A DNA stretch of 64,000 nucleotides from positions 1-64,000 of the forward strand of contig NZ_JAGEKP010000013.1 in the NCBI RefSeq assembly GCF_017565305.1, in the 5' to 3' direction. The translations under genes were made by a program, and so were the position numbers. Of this stretch, positions 25,471 to 34,255 are shown piece after piece. This stretch comes from Leifsonia sp. TF02-11. Its GTDB lineage: Bacteria; Actinomycetota; Actinomycetes; Actinomycetales; Microbacteriaceae. The number at the start of each line of letters is the position of its first letter. Position 1 is the first letter of the stretch. Under the pieces are notes generated by a model. It did not search any database, was not told the DNA's origin, and saw nothing but the letters and a program-made list of their open reading frames with translations.

Positions 25471-27207
25471 GTGCCTCTTCTCCGCACCGTTCCCGGCGCC
25501 GGCACGCTCCGCCGCGTCCGTTTCCGCTGGCTCGACGTGGTGGTCGCCGTCGCGATCGTCGTCCTCTTCTACCTGGTGATCCAGGCGACCGCCGGGGCGA
25601 CCGCTCCGCTGCGGCTCGCCGAGGTGCCCTCGTCCATCGACACCGATCCCGCGTTGCTGCCGTACTACGCGCTGCGATCGTTGCTGCGGATGTTCGCCGC
25701 GCTCGCCGCGTCGCTGGTGTTCACCTTCGTGGTCGCCACCGCCGCCGCCCGGCTGCCGCGGGCCGAGAAAGTGATCCTGCCGGCGCTCGACATCCTCCAG
25801 TCGGTGCCGATCCTGGGCTTCCTTTCGGTGACGGTGACCGGGTTCATCGCGCTCTTCCCCGGCTCGACGCTGGGGCTGGAGTCCGCGGCGATCTTCGCGA
25901 TCTTCACCTCGCAGGTGTGGAACATGACGTTCTCGTTCTACGCGTCGCTGACCAGCCAGCCGCGCGACCTCGACGAGGCGGCCCGGCTGATGCGGCTGAC
26001 CAAGTGGCAGCGGTTCTGGAAGCTCGACGTCCCCTCCGGGATGATCCCGCTGGTGTGGAACGGCATGATGAGCTTCGGCGGCGCCTGGTTCTTCCTTGCG
26101 GCCTCCGAGGCGATCACGGTCAACAATCACAGCTACGCCCTCCCGGGTGTCGGCGCGTACGTCGCCTCGGCGGTGCAGGCCGGGCAGCTCGACAGGGTCG
26201 GCTGGGCGATCCTCACCATGACGATCATGGTGTTGGGGGTGAATTTCCTGTTCTGGCGGCCGCTGGTCGCGTGGGCGGAGCGGTTCCGGCAGGAGGACAC
26301 CGCCCCGACCGACCGGCCGCGCAGCGTCGTGCTCGACGTGATCAGCCGCTCCTGGCTCCCGCGCACCGTCGAGCGCGGGTTCCGGCCCATCGCCCGCGGC
26401 CTCGACCGGGCCACGCGCCCGTTCGGTCTGGCCGAGCATCCGCTGCGGGTGCCGGAGGCCCGCAAGCGCACGCTCGACGTGGCCGTGACCGTCCTCGTGG
26501 TGGCCGCCATCCTGGTGGGGGCGGTCGCCGCGTACGTGTTCATCCAGCGTTCGGTCGGTCTCGGCGCCTTCCTCGAGGCGTTCGGTCTCGGCGCGATCAC
26601 GATGGCGCGCGTGGTGGTGATCCTGCTGTTCGCGACGATCGTCTGGGTGCCGATCGGCGTCTGGATCGGCATGAATCCGCGCATCAGCCGGCTGGCCCAG
26701 CCTGTCGTGCAGCTGCTGGCCAGCTTCCCCGCGAACTTCCTGTTCCCGTTCGCGATCGCGTTCTTCGTCGCGTCCGGCATCCCGCTGAACATCGGCGGCA
26801 TCCTGCTGATGGCGCTGGGGTCGCAGTGGTACATCCTCTTCAACGTGATCGCGGGGGCGAGCGCGATCCCGACCGACCTGCGGCAGGCGATGGACAGCTT
26901 CGGGGTCGGCAGGGTACAGCGCTGGCGGCGGCTGATCCTCCCCGCGATCTTCCCGGCCTACGTCACCGGCGGCATCACCGCGGCAGGCGGGGCCTGGAAC
27001 GCCTCCATCGTCGCCGAAGTCGTCACGTACAACCACCACACCTACACGGCGACCGGCCTCGGCGCCTACATCGCCGACGCCACCACGACCGGCGACATGG
27101 CCAAGGTGCTCGTCGGAGTGATCGTGATGTCCGTCTTCGTCGTCGGACTCAACCGTCTGTTCTGGCGCCGTCTCTACGCGGTCGCCGAGCGCCGCTTCAG
27201 CCTGTGA
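25471..27207 (+). CDS. Fused double permease of a NitT/TauT-type ABC importer
   Basis: A 578-residue protein containing two BPD_transp_1 units. The first (about residues 60-270) has the EAA loop LDEAARLMRLTKWQRFWKLD; the second (about 335-575) has LRQAMDSFGVGRVQRWRRLI. Each unit has about six TM helices, giving the whole channel in one polypeptide. GTG 25471 follows GGGAGGT (25458-25464). The next gene is its ATPase. No binding protein is adjacent. The Cys-Cys leader suggests a sulfur-containing substrate such as a sulfonate, but this is not shown. Confidence 0.85.
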   Translation: MPLLRTVPGAGTLRRVRFRWLDVVVAVAIVVLFYLVIQATAGATAPLRLAEVPSSIDTDPALLPYYALRSLLRMFAALAASLVFTFVVATAAARLPRAEKVILPALDILQSVPILGFLSVTVTGFIALFPGSTLGLESAAIFAIFTSQVWNMTFSFYASLTSQPRDLDEAARLMRLTKWQRFWKLDVPSGMIPLVWNGMMSFGGAWFFLAASEAITVNNHSYALPGVGAYVASAVQAGQLDRVGWAILTMTIMVLGVNFLFWRPLVAWAERFRQEDTAPTDRPRSVVLDVISRSWLPRTVERGFRPIARGLDRATRPFGLAEHPLRVPEARKRTLDVAVTVLVVAAILVGAVAAYVFIQRSVGLGAFLEAFGLGAITMARVVVILLFATIVWVPIGVWIGMNPRISRLAQPVVQLLASFPANFLFPFAIAFFVASGIPLNIGGILLMALGSQWYILFNVIAGASAIPTDLRQAMDSFGVGRVQRWRRLILPAIFPAYVTGGITAAGGAWNASIVAEVVTYNHHTYTATGLGAYIADATTTGDMAKVLVGVIVMSVFVVGLNRLFWRRLYAVAERRFSL

Positions 27208-27221
27208 GGAAGGTCTCCACC

Positions 27222-28559
27222 ATGACCACCACGACCGCCACGCTCATCGACGTCAGCGACGTCACGAAGTCGTTCGCCACCGACGGCGGCGAGAAGATCG
27301 TCCTCTCCGGCGTCTCGCTGAGCATCCGCCAGGGCGAGATCGTCGCCCTCCTCGGCCGCTCAGGGTCGGGCAAGAGCACCCTGCTGCGCTGCATCGCCGG
27401 ACTGATCGCGCCGACGTCAGGCACCGTCTCGTTCAAGGGCGAGGTGCTCAACGGCGCCAACCCGGGCACCGCCCTCGTCTTCCAGTCGTTCGCCCTGCTG
27501 CCGTGGCTGACCGTGCTCGAGAACGTCGAGCTCGGACTGGAGGCCAAGGGGGTGCGTGCGGAGGTCCGTCGCGAGCGGGCGCTGCGCGCGATCGACCAGA
27601 TCGGCCTCGACGGCTTCGAGTCGGCGTACCCGAAGGAGCTCTCCGGCGGGATGCGTCAGCGCGTCGGCTTCGCCCGAGCGCTCGTCGTGGAACCCGACGT
27701 GCTGCTGATGGACGAGCCGTTCTCCGCGCTGGACGTGCTCACGAGCGAGAACCTCCGCGGCGAGCTGGTGCGCATGTGGAGTGACGGGACGCTCCCGACC
27801 CGCACCGCGCTCATCGTCACGCACAACATCGAGGAGGCCATCCAGCTCGCCGACCGCGTCGTCGTGCTCGACTCCAACCCTGGCCGGATCAAGGCCGAGC
27901 TCGCCGTCACCCTCCCGCAGCCGCGCGACCGGCGCAGCCCGGGGTTCGAGGCGCTCGTCGACGAGGTGTACGGCATCCTGACCGGGCAGCAGGCCGAGCC
28001 GCGTGCGAGCGCGGTCGAGAGCGGCGCTCGGCAGGGGGCCGCCGCCGACGGAATCGACATCCCGCTGCCGGCGGTGAGCACCGGCGAGCTCGGCGGTCTC
28101 GTCGAGCTGCTCGCCGAGCGCGGAGGGCAGGACGGCCTGGCCGAGATCGCGGACGAGCTCCGGTACGAGATCGACGACCTCCTGCCTGTCGTCGACGCCG
28201 CCCAGCTGCTCAAGCTGGCGCGGCCACAGGGCACGGAGCTGCGGATCACCGAGCAGGGCAGGCGGTATGCGGGCGCCGATCAGCTGCGTGCCAAGGAGCA
28301 GTTCGCCACGCTCGCGATGGAGGCCGCGCCGCTCGTCCGCCGCATCGTGCGCGATCTGCGTCACACCGGCACCGGAGCGATCGGGACGGACGACATCCTC
28401 GCCGAGCTGCGCACGTACTACGGAACCGACGACGCCCAGCGCCAGCTGGACACGGCCATCGACTGGGGCCGCTACGGCGAGCTGTTCGAGTTCGACGCCG
28501 ACAGCGGTCGGTTGCTGCTGCCGACGCACCCCGATGCCGAGCAGCAGCGGGTGTCCTGA
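27222..28559 (+). CDS. ABC transporter ATPase with C-terminal AAA-associated domain
   Basis: A 445-residue protein. The N-terminal 260 residues are a complete ABC ATPase: Walker A GRSGSGKST, Q-loop FQSFALLPW, signature LSGGMRQR, Walker B VLLMDEP and H-loop THN. The C-terminal 170 residues (from LGGLVELLAERGGQDGLAEI) form the AAA-associated domain (PF09821) found on ATPases that serve fused double permeases. ATG 27222 is 14 bp after the permease stop. It powers import through the preceding protein. Confidence 0.9.
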   Translation: MTTTTATLIDVSDVTKSFATDGGEKIVLSGVSLSIRQGEIVALLGRSGSGKSTLLRCIAGLIAPTSGTVSFKGEVLNGANPGTALVFQSFALLPWLTVLENVELGLEAKGVRAEVRRERALRAIDQIGLDGFESAYPKELSGGMRQRVGFARALVVEPDVLLMDEPFSALDVLTSENLRGELVRMWSDGTLPTRTALIVTHNIEEAIQLADRVVVLDSNPGRIKAELAVTLPQPRDRRSPGFEALVDEVYGILTGQQAEPRASAVESGARQGAAADGIDIPLPAVSTGELGGLVELLAERGGQDGLAEIADELRYEIDDLLPVVDAAQLLKLARPQGTELRITEQGRRYAGADQLRAKEQFATLAMEAAPLVRRIVRDLRHTGTGAIGTDDILAELRTYYGTDDAQRQLDTAIDWGRYGELFEFDADSGRLLLPTHPDAEQQRVS

Positions 28560-28563
28560 AAAA

Positions 28564-28608
28564 CTGACACAAACTGTCAAAAAGCGCCTACTATGCAAAT
28601 GGAGGTGA
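28564..28608 (+). promoter_or_regulatory. Promoter, TGACA-N5-TGTCA repeat and perfect SD of the DHA2 transporter
   Basis: CTGACA (28564-28569) and TACTAT (28589-28594) form a plausible promoter with a 19-bp spacer. TGACA-CAAAC-TGTCA (28565-28579) is an inverted repeat overlapping the -35, a candidate site for the downstream TetR protein. GGAGGTGA (28601-28608) is a perfect SD and decides the start at ATG 28614 over the ATG at 28593. Confidence 0.5.
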
Positions 28609-28613
28609 CTTTC

Positions 28614-30260
28614 ATGAATGGACAGCGGAAATGGTGGGCGCTCGCGGCGGTGAGCCTGAGCGTCCTGGCGGTGGGCATCGACGGCACGGTTCTGTCGATC
28701 GCCCTCCCGACGCTCGCGAACGCGCTGCACGCGAGCGAGACCGAACTGGAGTGGTTCTCGTCCGGCTACCTGCTGATGCTGGCGGCCGCCGTGCTGCCGC
28801 TCGGCCTGCTGGGCGACCGGTTCGGCCGCAAGGCGGTGCTGCTCGTCTCGCTCGCGGCGTTCGGGGCCGGTTCGGCGCTGTGCGCGTTCGCGACCACGCC
28901 GACGGTGTTCCTGATCGCCCGCCTGCTGATGGGCGTCGCGGGGGCAGGGGTCGCGGTCATGGCGCTCTCGGCCCTGACGGTGTTCTTCGACGAGGCGAGC
29001 CGGCCCAGAGCCGTCGGCGTGTTCTCGGCAGCGAACTTCCTGTCGCTTCCGCTCGGCCCGATCCTGGGCGGCTGGATGCTCGCCAACCTCTGGTGGGGCT
29101 GGGTGTTCCTGCTCAACATCCCGGTGGTCGCGATCGGGCTCCTGGCGGTCGCCGTGCTCGTGCCCGAGTCGAAGGCGGCCGAACGTCCGGGCTTCGACGT
29201 GATCGGCGTGCTCTCGTCCGTCGGCGGTCTGGTCGTCTTCACGTACGGCATCATCGAGGCAGGCCAGCACGGCTGGACGGACGCGGGCGCGCTGACCTCC
29301 CTCGGGCTCGGCGTCGCCATCCTCGCCGGGTTCGTCGCGTGGGAGGTCGCCCTCACCCGGCGCGGCCGCTCGCCGCTCGTCGACACCCGGCTGTTCCGCT
29401 CCCGGTCGTTCACGGGGGGCGCTGCGCTCGCCGGGGTGGCCGGGATGGGGATGGTCGGGCTGCTGTTCGTGATGCCGCAGTTCTTCCAGGCCGTCCAGGG
29501 CGTCGACGTCTTCGCCTCCGGGCTGCGCCTGCTGCCGTTCGTGCTCGGCATGCTGATCGGCGCGCTGCCGGCCGGCCGCATCGCCGCCGCCATCGGCTTC
29601 CGGGCGACGGTGACCATCGGTTTCGTCGTGATCGCGGTCGGGTCCGTGCTCGGCTCGCGGACGACGGCCTCCACCAGCGAGCTGCTCATCGCCGGCTGGA
29701 TGGCGACGGTCTGCGCCGGCGCGGGGCTCGCGCTCACCGCGGCGATGTCCGCCGCCCTGTCGCGGCTCACCGCCGAGCACAGTGGAGTCGGGTCGGGCGT
29801 CGTGCAGGCGCTGCAGAAGACGAGCGCCCCGCTGGGCACGGCCATCCTCGGCAGCGTCGTCGCGGCGGTCTACACCGCGCAGCTGAGCTCTGTGCTCGCG
29901 GCGCCGGCGGTTCCGGAGGCCGTGGCCTCCGCGGCGAAGTCGAGCGTCTACGCGGGCCTCGCCGTGGCCGAACGGCTGCACTCGCCGGCGCTCGCGGCCT
30001 CCGTGCGCGCGGCATTCACGACCGGAATGAGCGTTTCGCTGCTGGTCTCCGCCGGCATCGCCGTCGCAGGGGCCATCATGGCGGTGGTGATCCTGCCGCG
30101 CCGAGCGGCGGCCCCGGGGGCGGAAGCGCCGGCCGGAGCTGTCGCTCCCGGATCGACCACCACCGGATCGACCAGCGCCGGGCCGGCCACCGCCGAGCCG
30201 ACCACCGCCGAGCCGACCACACCGAGCAGAAGGAGCGCGCATGCCGGACGGCACGTCTGA
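28614..30260 (+). CDS. MFS drug efflux transporter, DHA2 (EmrB/QacA) family
   Basis: A 548-residue protein with 14 predicted TM helices. It has motif C-like GPILGGWM in TM5 and the loop motif GDRFGRKAVLL after TM2, both typical of DHA2 antiporters. The C-terminal 45 residues are a low-complexity Thr/Ala/Pro/Ser tail with a repeated PTTAE unit. It overlaps the start of the TetR gene by 20 bp, and the pair forms a classic efflux pump with its own regulator. The drug is not predictable. Confidence 0.9.
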   Translation: MNGQRKWWALAAVSLSVLAVGIDGTVLSIALPTLANALHASETELEWFSSGYLLMLAAAVLPLGLLGDRFGRKAVLLVSLAAFGAGSALCAFATTPTVFLIARLLMGVAGAGVAVMALSALTVFFDEASRPRAVGVFSAANFLSLPLGPILGGWMLANLWWGWVFLLNIPVVAIGLLAVAVLVPESKAAERPGFDVIGVLSSVGGLVVFTYGIIEAGQHGWTDAGALTSLGLGVAILAGFVAWEVALTRRGRSPLVDTRLFRSRSFTGGAALAGVAGMGMVGLLFVMPQFFQAVQGVDVFASGLRLLPFVLGMLIGALPAGRIAAAIGFRATVTIGFVVIAVGSVLGSRTTASTSELLIAGWMATVCAGAGLALTAAMSAALSRLTAEHSGVGSGVVQALQKTSAPLGTAILGSVVAAVYTAQLSSVLAAPAVPEAVASAAKSSVYAGLAVAERLHSPALAASVRAAFTTGMSVSLLVSAGIAVAGAIMAVVILPRRAAAPGAEAPAGAVAPGSTTTGSTSAGPATAEPTTAEPTTPSRRSAHAGRHV

Positions 30261-30840
30261 CAGACCGGGGCTGCGCGAGCGCAAGAAGGCCCGCACCCGC
30301 GCGGCCATCCAGTCGCACGCCCTGCGGCTGTTCACCGACCAGGGCTACGACCAGACCACCATCGATCAGATCATCGACGCCGCCGACGTGTCGGCGAGCA
30401 CCTTCTTCCGCTACTTCCCGACCAAGGAATCGGTCGTGCTGTTCGACGACTTCGACCCGCGGATCATCGCCGCGTTCCAGGCGCAGCCCCAGGGGGTCCC
30501 TCCCGTCGCGGCTCTGCGCGTGGCGCTCAGGGAGGCGTTCGTCGGCCTGACCGCGGAGCAGCTCGAGGAGCAGCGCGAACGGCTCGCGCTCGTCCTCGGC
30601 GTGCCGGCGCTGCGCGGTGCCATGCTCGACCAGCTGTCGCAGGCGATGCTGCTCGTGTCGGAGGCGATCGCCGACCGGGAGGACCGCTCGCGCGACGACT
30701 TCGCCGTGCGGACCATCGCGGGCGCGATCGTCGGCAGCATGTTCGCGGTGCTCGCCCAGCTCGCGGACGACCCCGACGCCGAACTGGCCGACCTGATCGA
30801 CGAGGCCTTCTCGTTCCTGGAGGGCGGGCTGCGGCTGTAG
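30241..30840 (+). CDS. TetR-family regulator of the DHA2 pump
   Basis: A 199-residue TetR protein. Residues about 14-60 (KARTRAAIQSHALRLFTDQG, then TIDQIIDAADVSASTFFRYF) are the DNA-binding domain. The stretch FFRYFPTKESVVLFDDFD is common in the MftR/AcrR-like subgroup. AAGGAG precedes ATG 30241. It lies in the 3' end of the transporter gene and probably binds the promoter repeat at 28565-28579. Confidence 0.88.
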   Translation: MPDGTSDRPGLRERKKARTRAAIQSHALRLFTDQGYDQTTIDQIIDAADVSASTFFRYFPTKESVVLFDDFDPRIIAAFQAQPQGVPPVAALRVALREAFVGLTAEQLEEQRERLALVLGVPALRGAMLDQLSQAMLLVSEAIADREDRSRDDFAVRTIAGAIVGSMFAVLAQLADDPDAELADLIDEAFSFLEGGLRL

Positions 30841-30843
30841 CCG

Positions 30844-31311
30844 CTATTCGCTGCGCACCAGCCGCTCGACCGCCTCCTGGGTGAGTGCGATCGACTGCTC
30901 CTGGTAGCGGACCAGGAACTCCAGCTGCTCGGTGGTCAGCGAGTCGTGCAGGGTCTGAAAGGCCTCCCCGATCCACTGGTAAACGTTCGGACCGGACGAC
31001 AGCACGGCGAAGTCGGCCGAGAGCAGCACCCGCCGACGGTCGGCCGCGTCGGTCTCCCTGCGCGCGAAGCCGCGCCGGATCAGGCGGTCGGCGATCCCGG
31101 TGACGGCGCCGGAGGTCAGCCCGAGGGCCGTGCCGAGCTGGCCGGCCGTCTGCGGGCCGTTGCGCATCAGGAGGTCGAGGGCCTTCATGTCGCTCACCCC
31201 GAGGCCGTATCCCGCCGCCGCCCGCTGCTGGAAGAGCGCGGTCAGGCTCGCGGATTGCGCACCCAGGTCGGTCAGCTGCGCGATCAGGGCGTCACGATTC
31301 TGTGCTTCCAC
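30844..31311 (-). CDS. MarR-family transcriptional regulator
   Basis: A 155-residue winged-helix protein. KALDLLMRNGPQTAGQLGTA, LGLTSGAVTGIADRL and the wing RRGFARRETDAADRR give the full MarR domain (about residues 43-105). It is convergent with the TetR gene (3-bp gap) and divergent from the alpha/beta hydrolase at 31404. The palindrome at 31339-31353 in the shared gap is its probable operator, so it likely controls the hydrolase and itself. Confidence 0.9.
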   Translation of the reverse strand: MEAQNRDALIAQLTDLGAQSASLTALFQQRAAAGYGLGVSDMKALDLLMRNGPQTAGQLGTALGLTSGAVTGIADRLIRRGFARRETDAADRRRVLLSADFAVLSSGPNVYQWIGEAFQTLHDSLTTEQLEFLVRYQEQSIALTQEAVERLVRSE

Positions 31312-31338
31312 TCTTGCGAACCTCTCACTTGCTCATTA

Positions 31339-31353
31339 TCTTAGTCACTAAGA
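31339..31353. promoter_or_regulatory. MarR operator candidate
   Basis: TCTTAGTCACTAAGA is a perfect 15-bp palindrome with one central base, lying 27 bp from the MarR start and 51 bp from the hydrolase start. The TTAG/CTAA half-sites are typical of MarR operators. Confidence 0.75.
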
Positions 31354-31403
31354 GAATCTCCACTGACCGACGATCCACGCGATCCCGACGAAAGGCAGCT
31401 CCG

Positions 31404-32312
31404 ATGTCCCGGACAACCGTCACCGCACCACCCACCGATCTCCTCACCGCGCACCTCGTGTCCTCCGAGGATGGCACGCCGATCGAGTACTTCAGCACAG
31501 GAACCGGCCCCGGCCTCGTCGTCGTCCACGGCACGATGCAGTCGGCGGCGAGCCAGAGCGAGCTCGCCGGAGCCCTCTCCGACACGTTCGCCGTGCACCT
31601 GCTGAACCGCCGAGGCCGCGGCCGCAGCGGCGCCTACCCGGCCCTGACCGACTACGACCCCGCCGCCGAGGTCGCCGACATCGAGGCGGTCGTGGCGGCC
31701 ACGGGAGCGACCGCGGTGCTGGGCATCAGCTCGGGCGGCATCCTCGCGGCGGAGGTCGGCCTCCGTCACCCCGAGCTCACGGTGGTGCTCTTCGAACCGG
31801 CCCTGGTCGCGGACGGGTCGCTCGACCTCGACGCCTTCCTGCGCCGCTTCGAGCCGGAGGTCGCCCGCGGCGACGTCCCGGCCTACATGGTCACCGCGCT
31901 GTTGGGGACGCAGATGGGGCCGGGCTTCCTGCGCTTCTTCCCGCGACGGATGCTGGAATCCACCACGCGGAAGATGATCGCCAAGGACGCCGGAACCCTT
32001 CCGGCCGGCGGCGCCACGATGGCCGAGCTGGCGAGCGCGGTGCCGTACGACATGCGCATCGTCGCCGCCCACGCCGACCGCATCGAGGACTACCGGGCGC
32101 TGCGCGGGCACGTCGTCCTCGTCGGCGCCGCGAAGTCACCCGCCTACCTGAAGCACGCCGTCGAGCGCCTCCACCAGCTGCTCCCTGGCGCCGCGACCGC
32201 CACGATCGACGGCGTCGGCCACTCGGCGACGCAGAACGCCGCCGACGGCGGCAAGCCGGCCGCCGTCGCCGCGGCCCTCCGCGAGCGTCTCGGCCACCTC
32301 GCCGCCCGCTGA
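31404..32312 (+). CDS. Alpha/beta hydrolase under MarR control
   Basis: A 302-residue hydrolase. VVVHGTMQSAASQSEL is the oxyanion strand region, GISSGG gives the nucleophile serine (near residue 113), and DGVGHSATQ near residue 273 supplies the histidine. ATG 31404 starts MSRTTVTAPP; the upstream frame crosses the MarR operator and is not coding. No signal peptide. The 5-copy palindrome array follows its 3' end. The substrate is unknown. Confidence 0.85.
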   Translation: MSRTTVTAPPTDLLTAHLVSSEDGTPIEYFSTGTGPGLVVVHGTMQSAASQSELAGALSDTFAVHLLNRRGRGRSGAYPALTDYDPAAEVADIEAVVAATGATAVLGISSGGILAAEVGLRHPELTVVLFEPALVADGSLDLDAFLRRFEPEVARGDVPAYMVTALLGTQMGPGFLRFFPRRMLESTTRKMIAKDAGTLPAGGATMAELASAVPYDMRIVAAHADRIEDYRALRGHVVLVGAAKSPAYLKHAVERLHQLLPGAATATIDGVGHSATQNAADGGKPAAVAAALRERLGHLAAR

Positions 32313-32361
32313 GCGGCGCCCGTCGCGCGCCGCCTCCGTCGCGCCGCGCACCGCCCCCGAC

Positions 32362-32838
32362 ATTCGTCACGAATCTCGCGATTCGTGCCACGAATCCCGA
32401 CATTCGTGACGAATCTCGCTTTTCGCACCACGGCGTGGTCGCGTTCGCCGCGACACCGTGTCGGGAGATTCGTGACGAATCTCGTGATTCGTGCCACGAA
32501 TCCGCACATTCGTGACGAATCTCGCAATTCGCACCACGGCGTGGTCGCGTTCGCCGCGACACCGTGTCGGGAGATTCGTGACGAATCCCGCGATTCGTGC
32601 CACGAATCCCGACATTCGTGACGAATCTCGCGTTTCGCACCACGGCGTGGTCGCGTTCGCCGCGACACCGTGTCGGGACATTCGTGACGAATCTCGCGAT
32701 TCGTGCCACGAATCCGCACATTCGTGACGAATCTCGCATTTCGCACCACGGCGTGGTTGCGTTCGCCGCGACACCGTGTCGGGAGATTCGTGACGAATGT
32801 CGGGATTCGTGGCACGAATGTGCGCATTCGTGACGAAA
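32362..32838. repeat. Array of five triple-palindrome modules with a 106-bp period
   Basis: This explains most of the 597-bp gap between the hydrolase and the protease. Each 53-bp module is ATTCGTSACGAAT, 6 bp, ATTCGTGSCACGAAT, 6 bp, ATTCGTGACGAAT. Modules start at 32362, 32468, 32574, 32680 and 32786. The four 53-bp spacers are nearly identical and also contain palindromes (ACCACGGCGTGGT and GACACCGTGTC). The last module uses GGCACG like the single copy at 130-182, and its last 13-mer ends AAA. Open frames through this region are by-products of the repetition. Confidence 0.95.
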
Positions 32839-32909
32839 GTCGGGCGTGGTGCCGTGCGCCGTGGGCGAACGCGGGGAGCGCCGCGGCGCGGGAGGCGCAC
32901 ACTCGTCTC

Positions 32910-33833
32910 ATGACGGATGCGGGAGCCCTGGACTCCTACTCGGCCGTGGTGGTGCGCGTCGCCGCCACCGTCGGCCCCGCGGTCGCCGCGGTGACCGCGC
33001 GGACCTCCCGCGGCGTCGGCCTCGGCAGCGCGACGGTCGTGTCGGAGGAGGGCCACCTCCTGACCAGCGCGCACGTGGTGGAGGGCGCGACCCAGGTCGA
33101 CCTGGCGTTCGGCGACGGCACCCGGGTGCGTGCGCGCGTCGTCGGGAGGGATCCGCTCTCCGACCTCGCCGTGCTGCAGGCCGACGAGTCCACCCCCGCG
33201 CCCGTCGAACTGGGAGATGCGTCCGCGCTGCAGGTCGGCCAGCTGGTCGTCGCGGTCGGCAACCCGCTGGGCCTCGCGGGAAGCGTGACCGCAGGCATCG
33301 TCTCGGCGCTCGGCCGTTCGCTGCCGACGCGGGCCGGACGTGTCGTCGACGAGGTCATCCAGACCGATGCGGCGCTGAACCCCGGCAACAGCGGCGGAGC
33401 GCTCGCCGACAGCTCGGCCCGCGTGGTCGGCGTGAACACCGCCGTCGCCGGCACCGGCCTCGGCCTGGCCGTGCCGGTCAACGCGACCAGCCGGCAGATC
33501 CTGGACACGCTGATGCGGGAGGGCCGCGTGCGTCGCGGCTGGCTCGGCATCGCGGGAGCCGAGATCGCCCTCCAGGAGGCCGTCGCCCGCAAAGCGGGGG
33601 CCCGGACCGGCATCCAGGTCATGTCGGTGGTGCCGGACAGCCCGGCCGACCTGGCCGGGGTCCGGCCAGGCGACGTGCTGATCTCGCTCGATCGCGTGCG
33701 CATCCACGCGGTCGCCGACCTCCAGCGCCTGATGATCGCGAGCACCATCGGCCGCCGCCTCGAACTCACGGTGTGGCGCAACGGCGCCCTCGTCGACGCC
33801 GTCGTGGAGCCCACGGAGCTCGCCGACGCGTAG
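32910..33833 (+). CDS. Trypsin-like serine protease with PDZ domain (HtrA/DegP-like), no export signal
   Basis: A 307-residue protein: a protease domain with His in TSAHVVEG, Asp in DPLSDLAVL and Ser in NPGNSGGAL (about residues 51, 80 and 161), followed by a PDZ domain (about 205-295, GWLGIAGAEI and PDSPADLAGVRPGDVLIS). Unlike most actinobacterial HtrA proteins it has neither a signal peptide nor an N-terminal TM anchor. ATG 32910 is the first start after the palindrome array; the longer open frame runs into the repeats. It is followed by a hairpin terminator. Confidence 0.88.
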   Translation: MTDAGALDSYSAVVVRVAATVGPAVAAVTARTSRGVGLGSATVVSEEGHLLTSAHVVEGATQVDLAFGDGTRVRARVVGRDPLSDLAVLQADESTPAPVELGDASALQVGQLVVAVGNPLGLAGSVTAGIVSALGRSLPTRAGRVVDEVIQTDAALNPGNSGGALADSSARVVGVNTAVAGTGLGLAVPVNATSRQILDTLMREGRVRRGWLGIAGAEIALQEAVARKAGARTGIQVMSVVPDSPADLAGVRPGDVLISLDRVRIHAVADLQRLMIASTIGRRLELTVWRNGALVDAVVEPTELADA

Positions 33834-33851
33834 CCGGCGGAGAAGAGGTGT

Positions 33852-33896
33852 GCGCCGAATGTGGCCTTCGGCGGCTCCGAACGCCACATTCGGCGC
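33852..33896 (+). terminator. Long hairpin after the protease gene
   Basis: GCGCCGAATGTGGC (33852-33865) pairs perfectly with GCCACATTCGGCGC (33883-33896), and TTCGG with CCGAA inside, for about 19 pairs interrupted by one mismatch. It starts 18 bp after the stop. It ends 48 bp before the next gene. Confidence 0.7.
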
Positions 33897-33944
33897 TAAT
33901 CTCCGACCGGTAGGCTGACGGGAGGAGCCAGAAGGAGAGCACGC

Positions 33945-34241
33945 GTGTCCATTCCGATCAGCACCGACCAGCAGCAGGCGATCCTCGGCGTCGAGGTCGC
34001 CAGGTACATTTCCGACGGCTGGGCAGCGGAGTCCGTGGTCGGCGCGACGGCGACCCTCACCAAGAACAAGCGGATCGGCTGGTTCTGGAACACCATCCTC
34101 ACCCTGCTCACCGCCGGCCTGTGGCTCATCGTGGTCATCTACCGCGTCGTGAACCGCAAGCGCTACACGATCGTGCTCACCGTCGATTCGAACGGGCGTG
34201 TCCGCCGGTCGGACCGCGGCGGGGCGCGGACGTCGCGGTAG
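33945..34241 (+). CDS. Small single-TM protein of unknown function
   Basis: A 98-residue protein: about 45 polar residues, one TM helix (FWNTILTLLTAGLWLIVVIY) and a basic tail (RRSDRGGARTSR). The pattern recalls small actinobacterial proteins in which a soluble strand-rich head precedes a W/L-rich helix. GTG 33945 follows GAAGGAGAG. It is convergent with the nucleotidyltransferase gene. No function known. Confidence 0.65.
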   Translation: MSIPISTDQQQAILGVEVARYISDGWAAESVVGATATLTKNKRIGWFWNTILTLLTAGLWLIVVIYRVVNRKRYTIVLTVDSNGRVRRSDRGGARTSR

Positions 34242-34255
34242 GAGGCCACTGAGGC

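Noticed and set aside
28593-28613. DHA2 start at ATG 28593
   Set aside because: It lies inside the -10 region and lacks an SD; GGAGGTGA is placed exactly for ATG 28614.
27417-30335. A 972-residue minus-strand ORF
   Set aside because: It lies antisense to the ABC ATPase, DHA2 and TetR genes and its composition is that of a shadow frame.
32362-32838. Possible CRISPR array or protein-coding repeat (several 78-residue frames and a 1073-residue minus-strand frame)
   Set aside because: The spacers are the same sequence in every unit, unlike CRISPR spacers, and no cas gene is near. The frames exist because a 106-bp unit lacking stops is repeated; they share no known domain and lack a good RBS.
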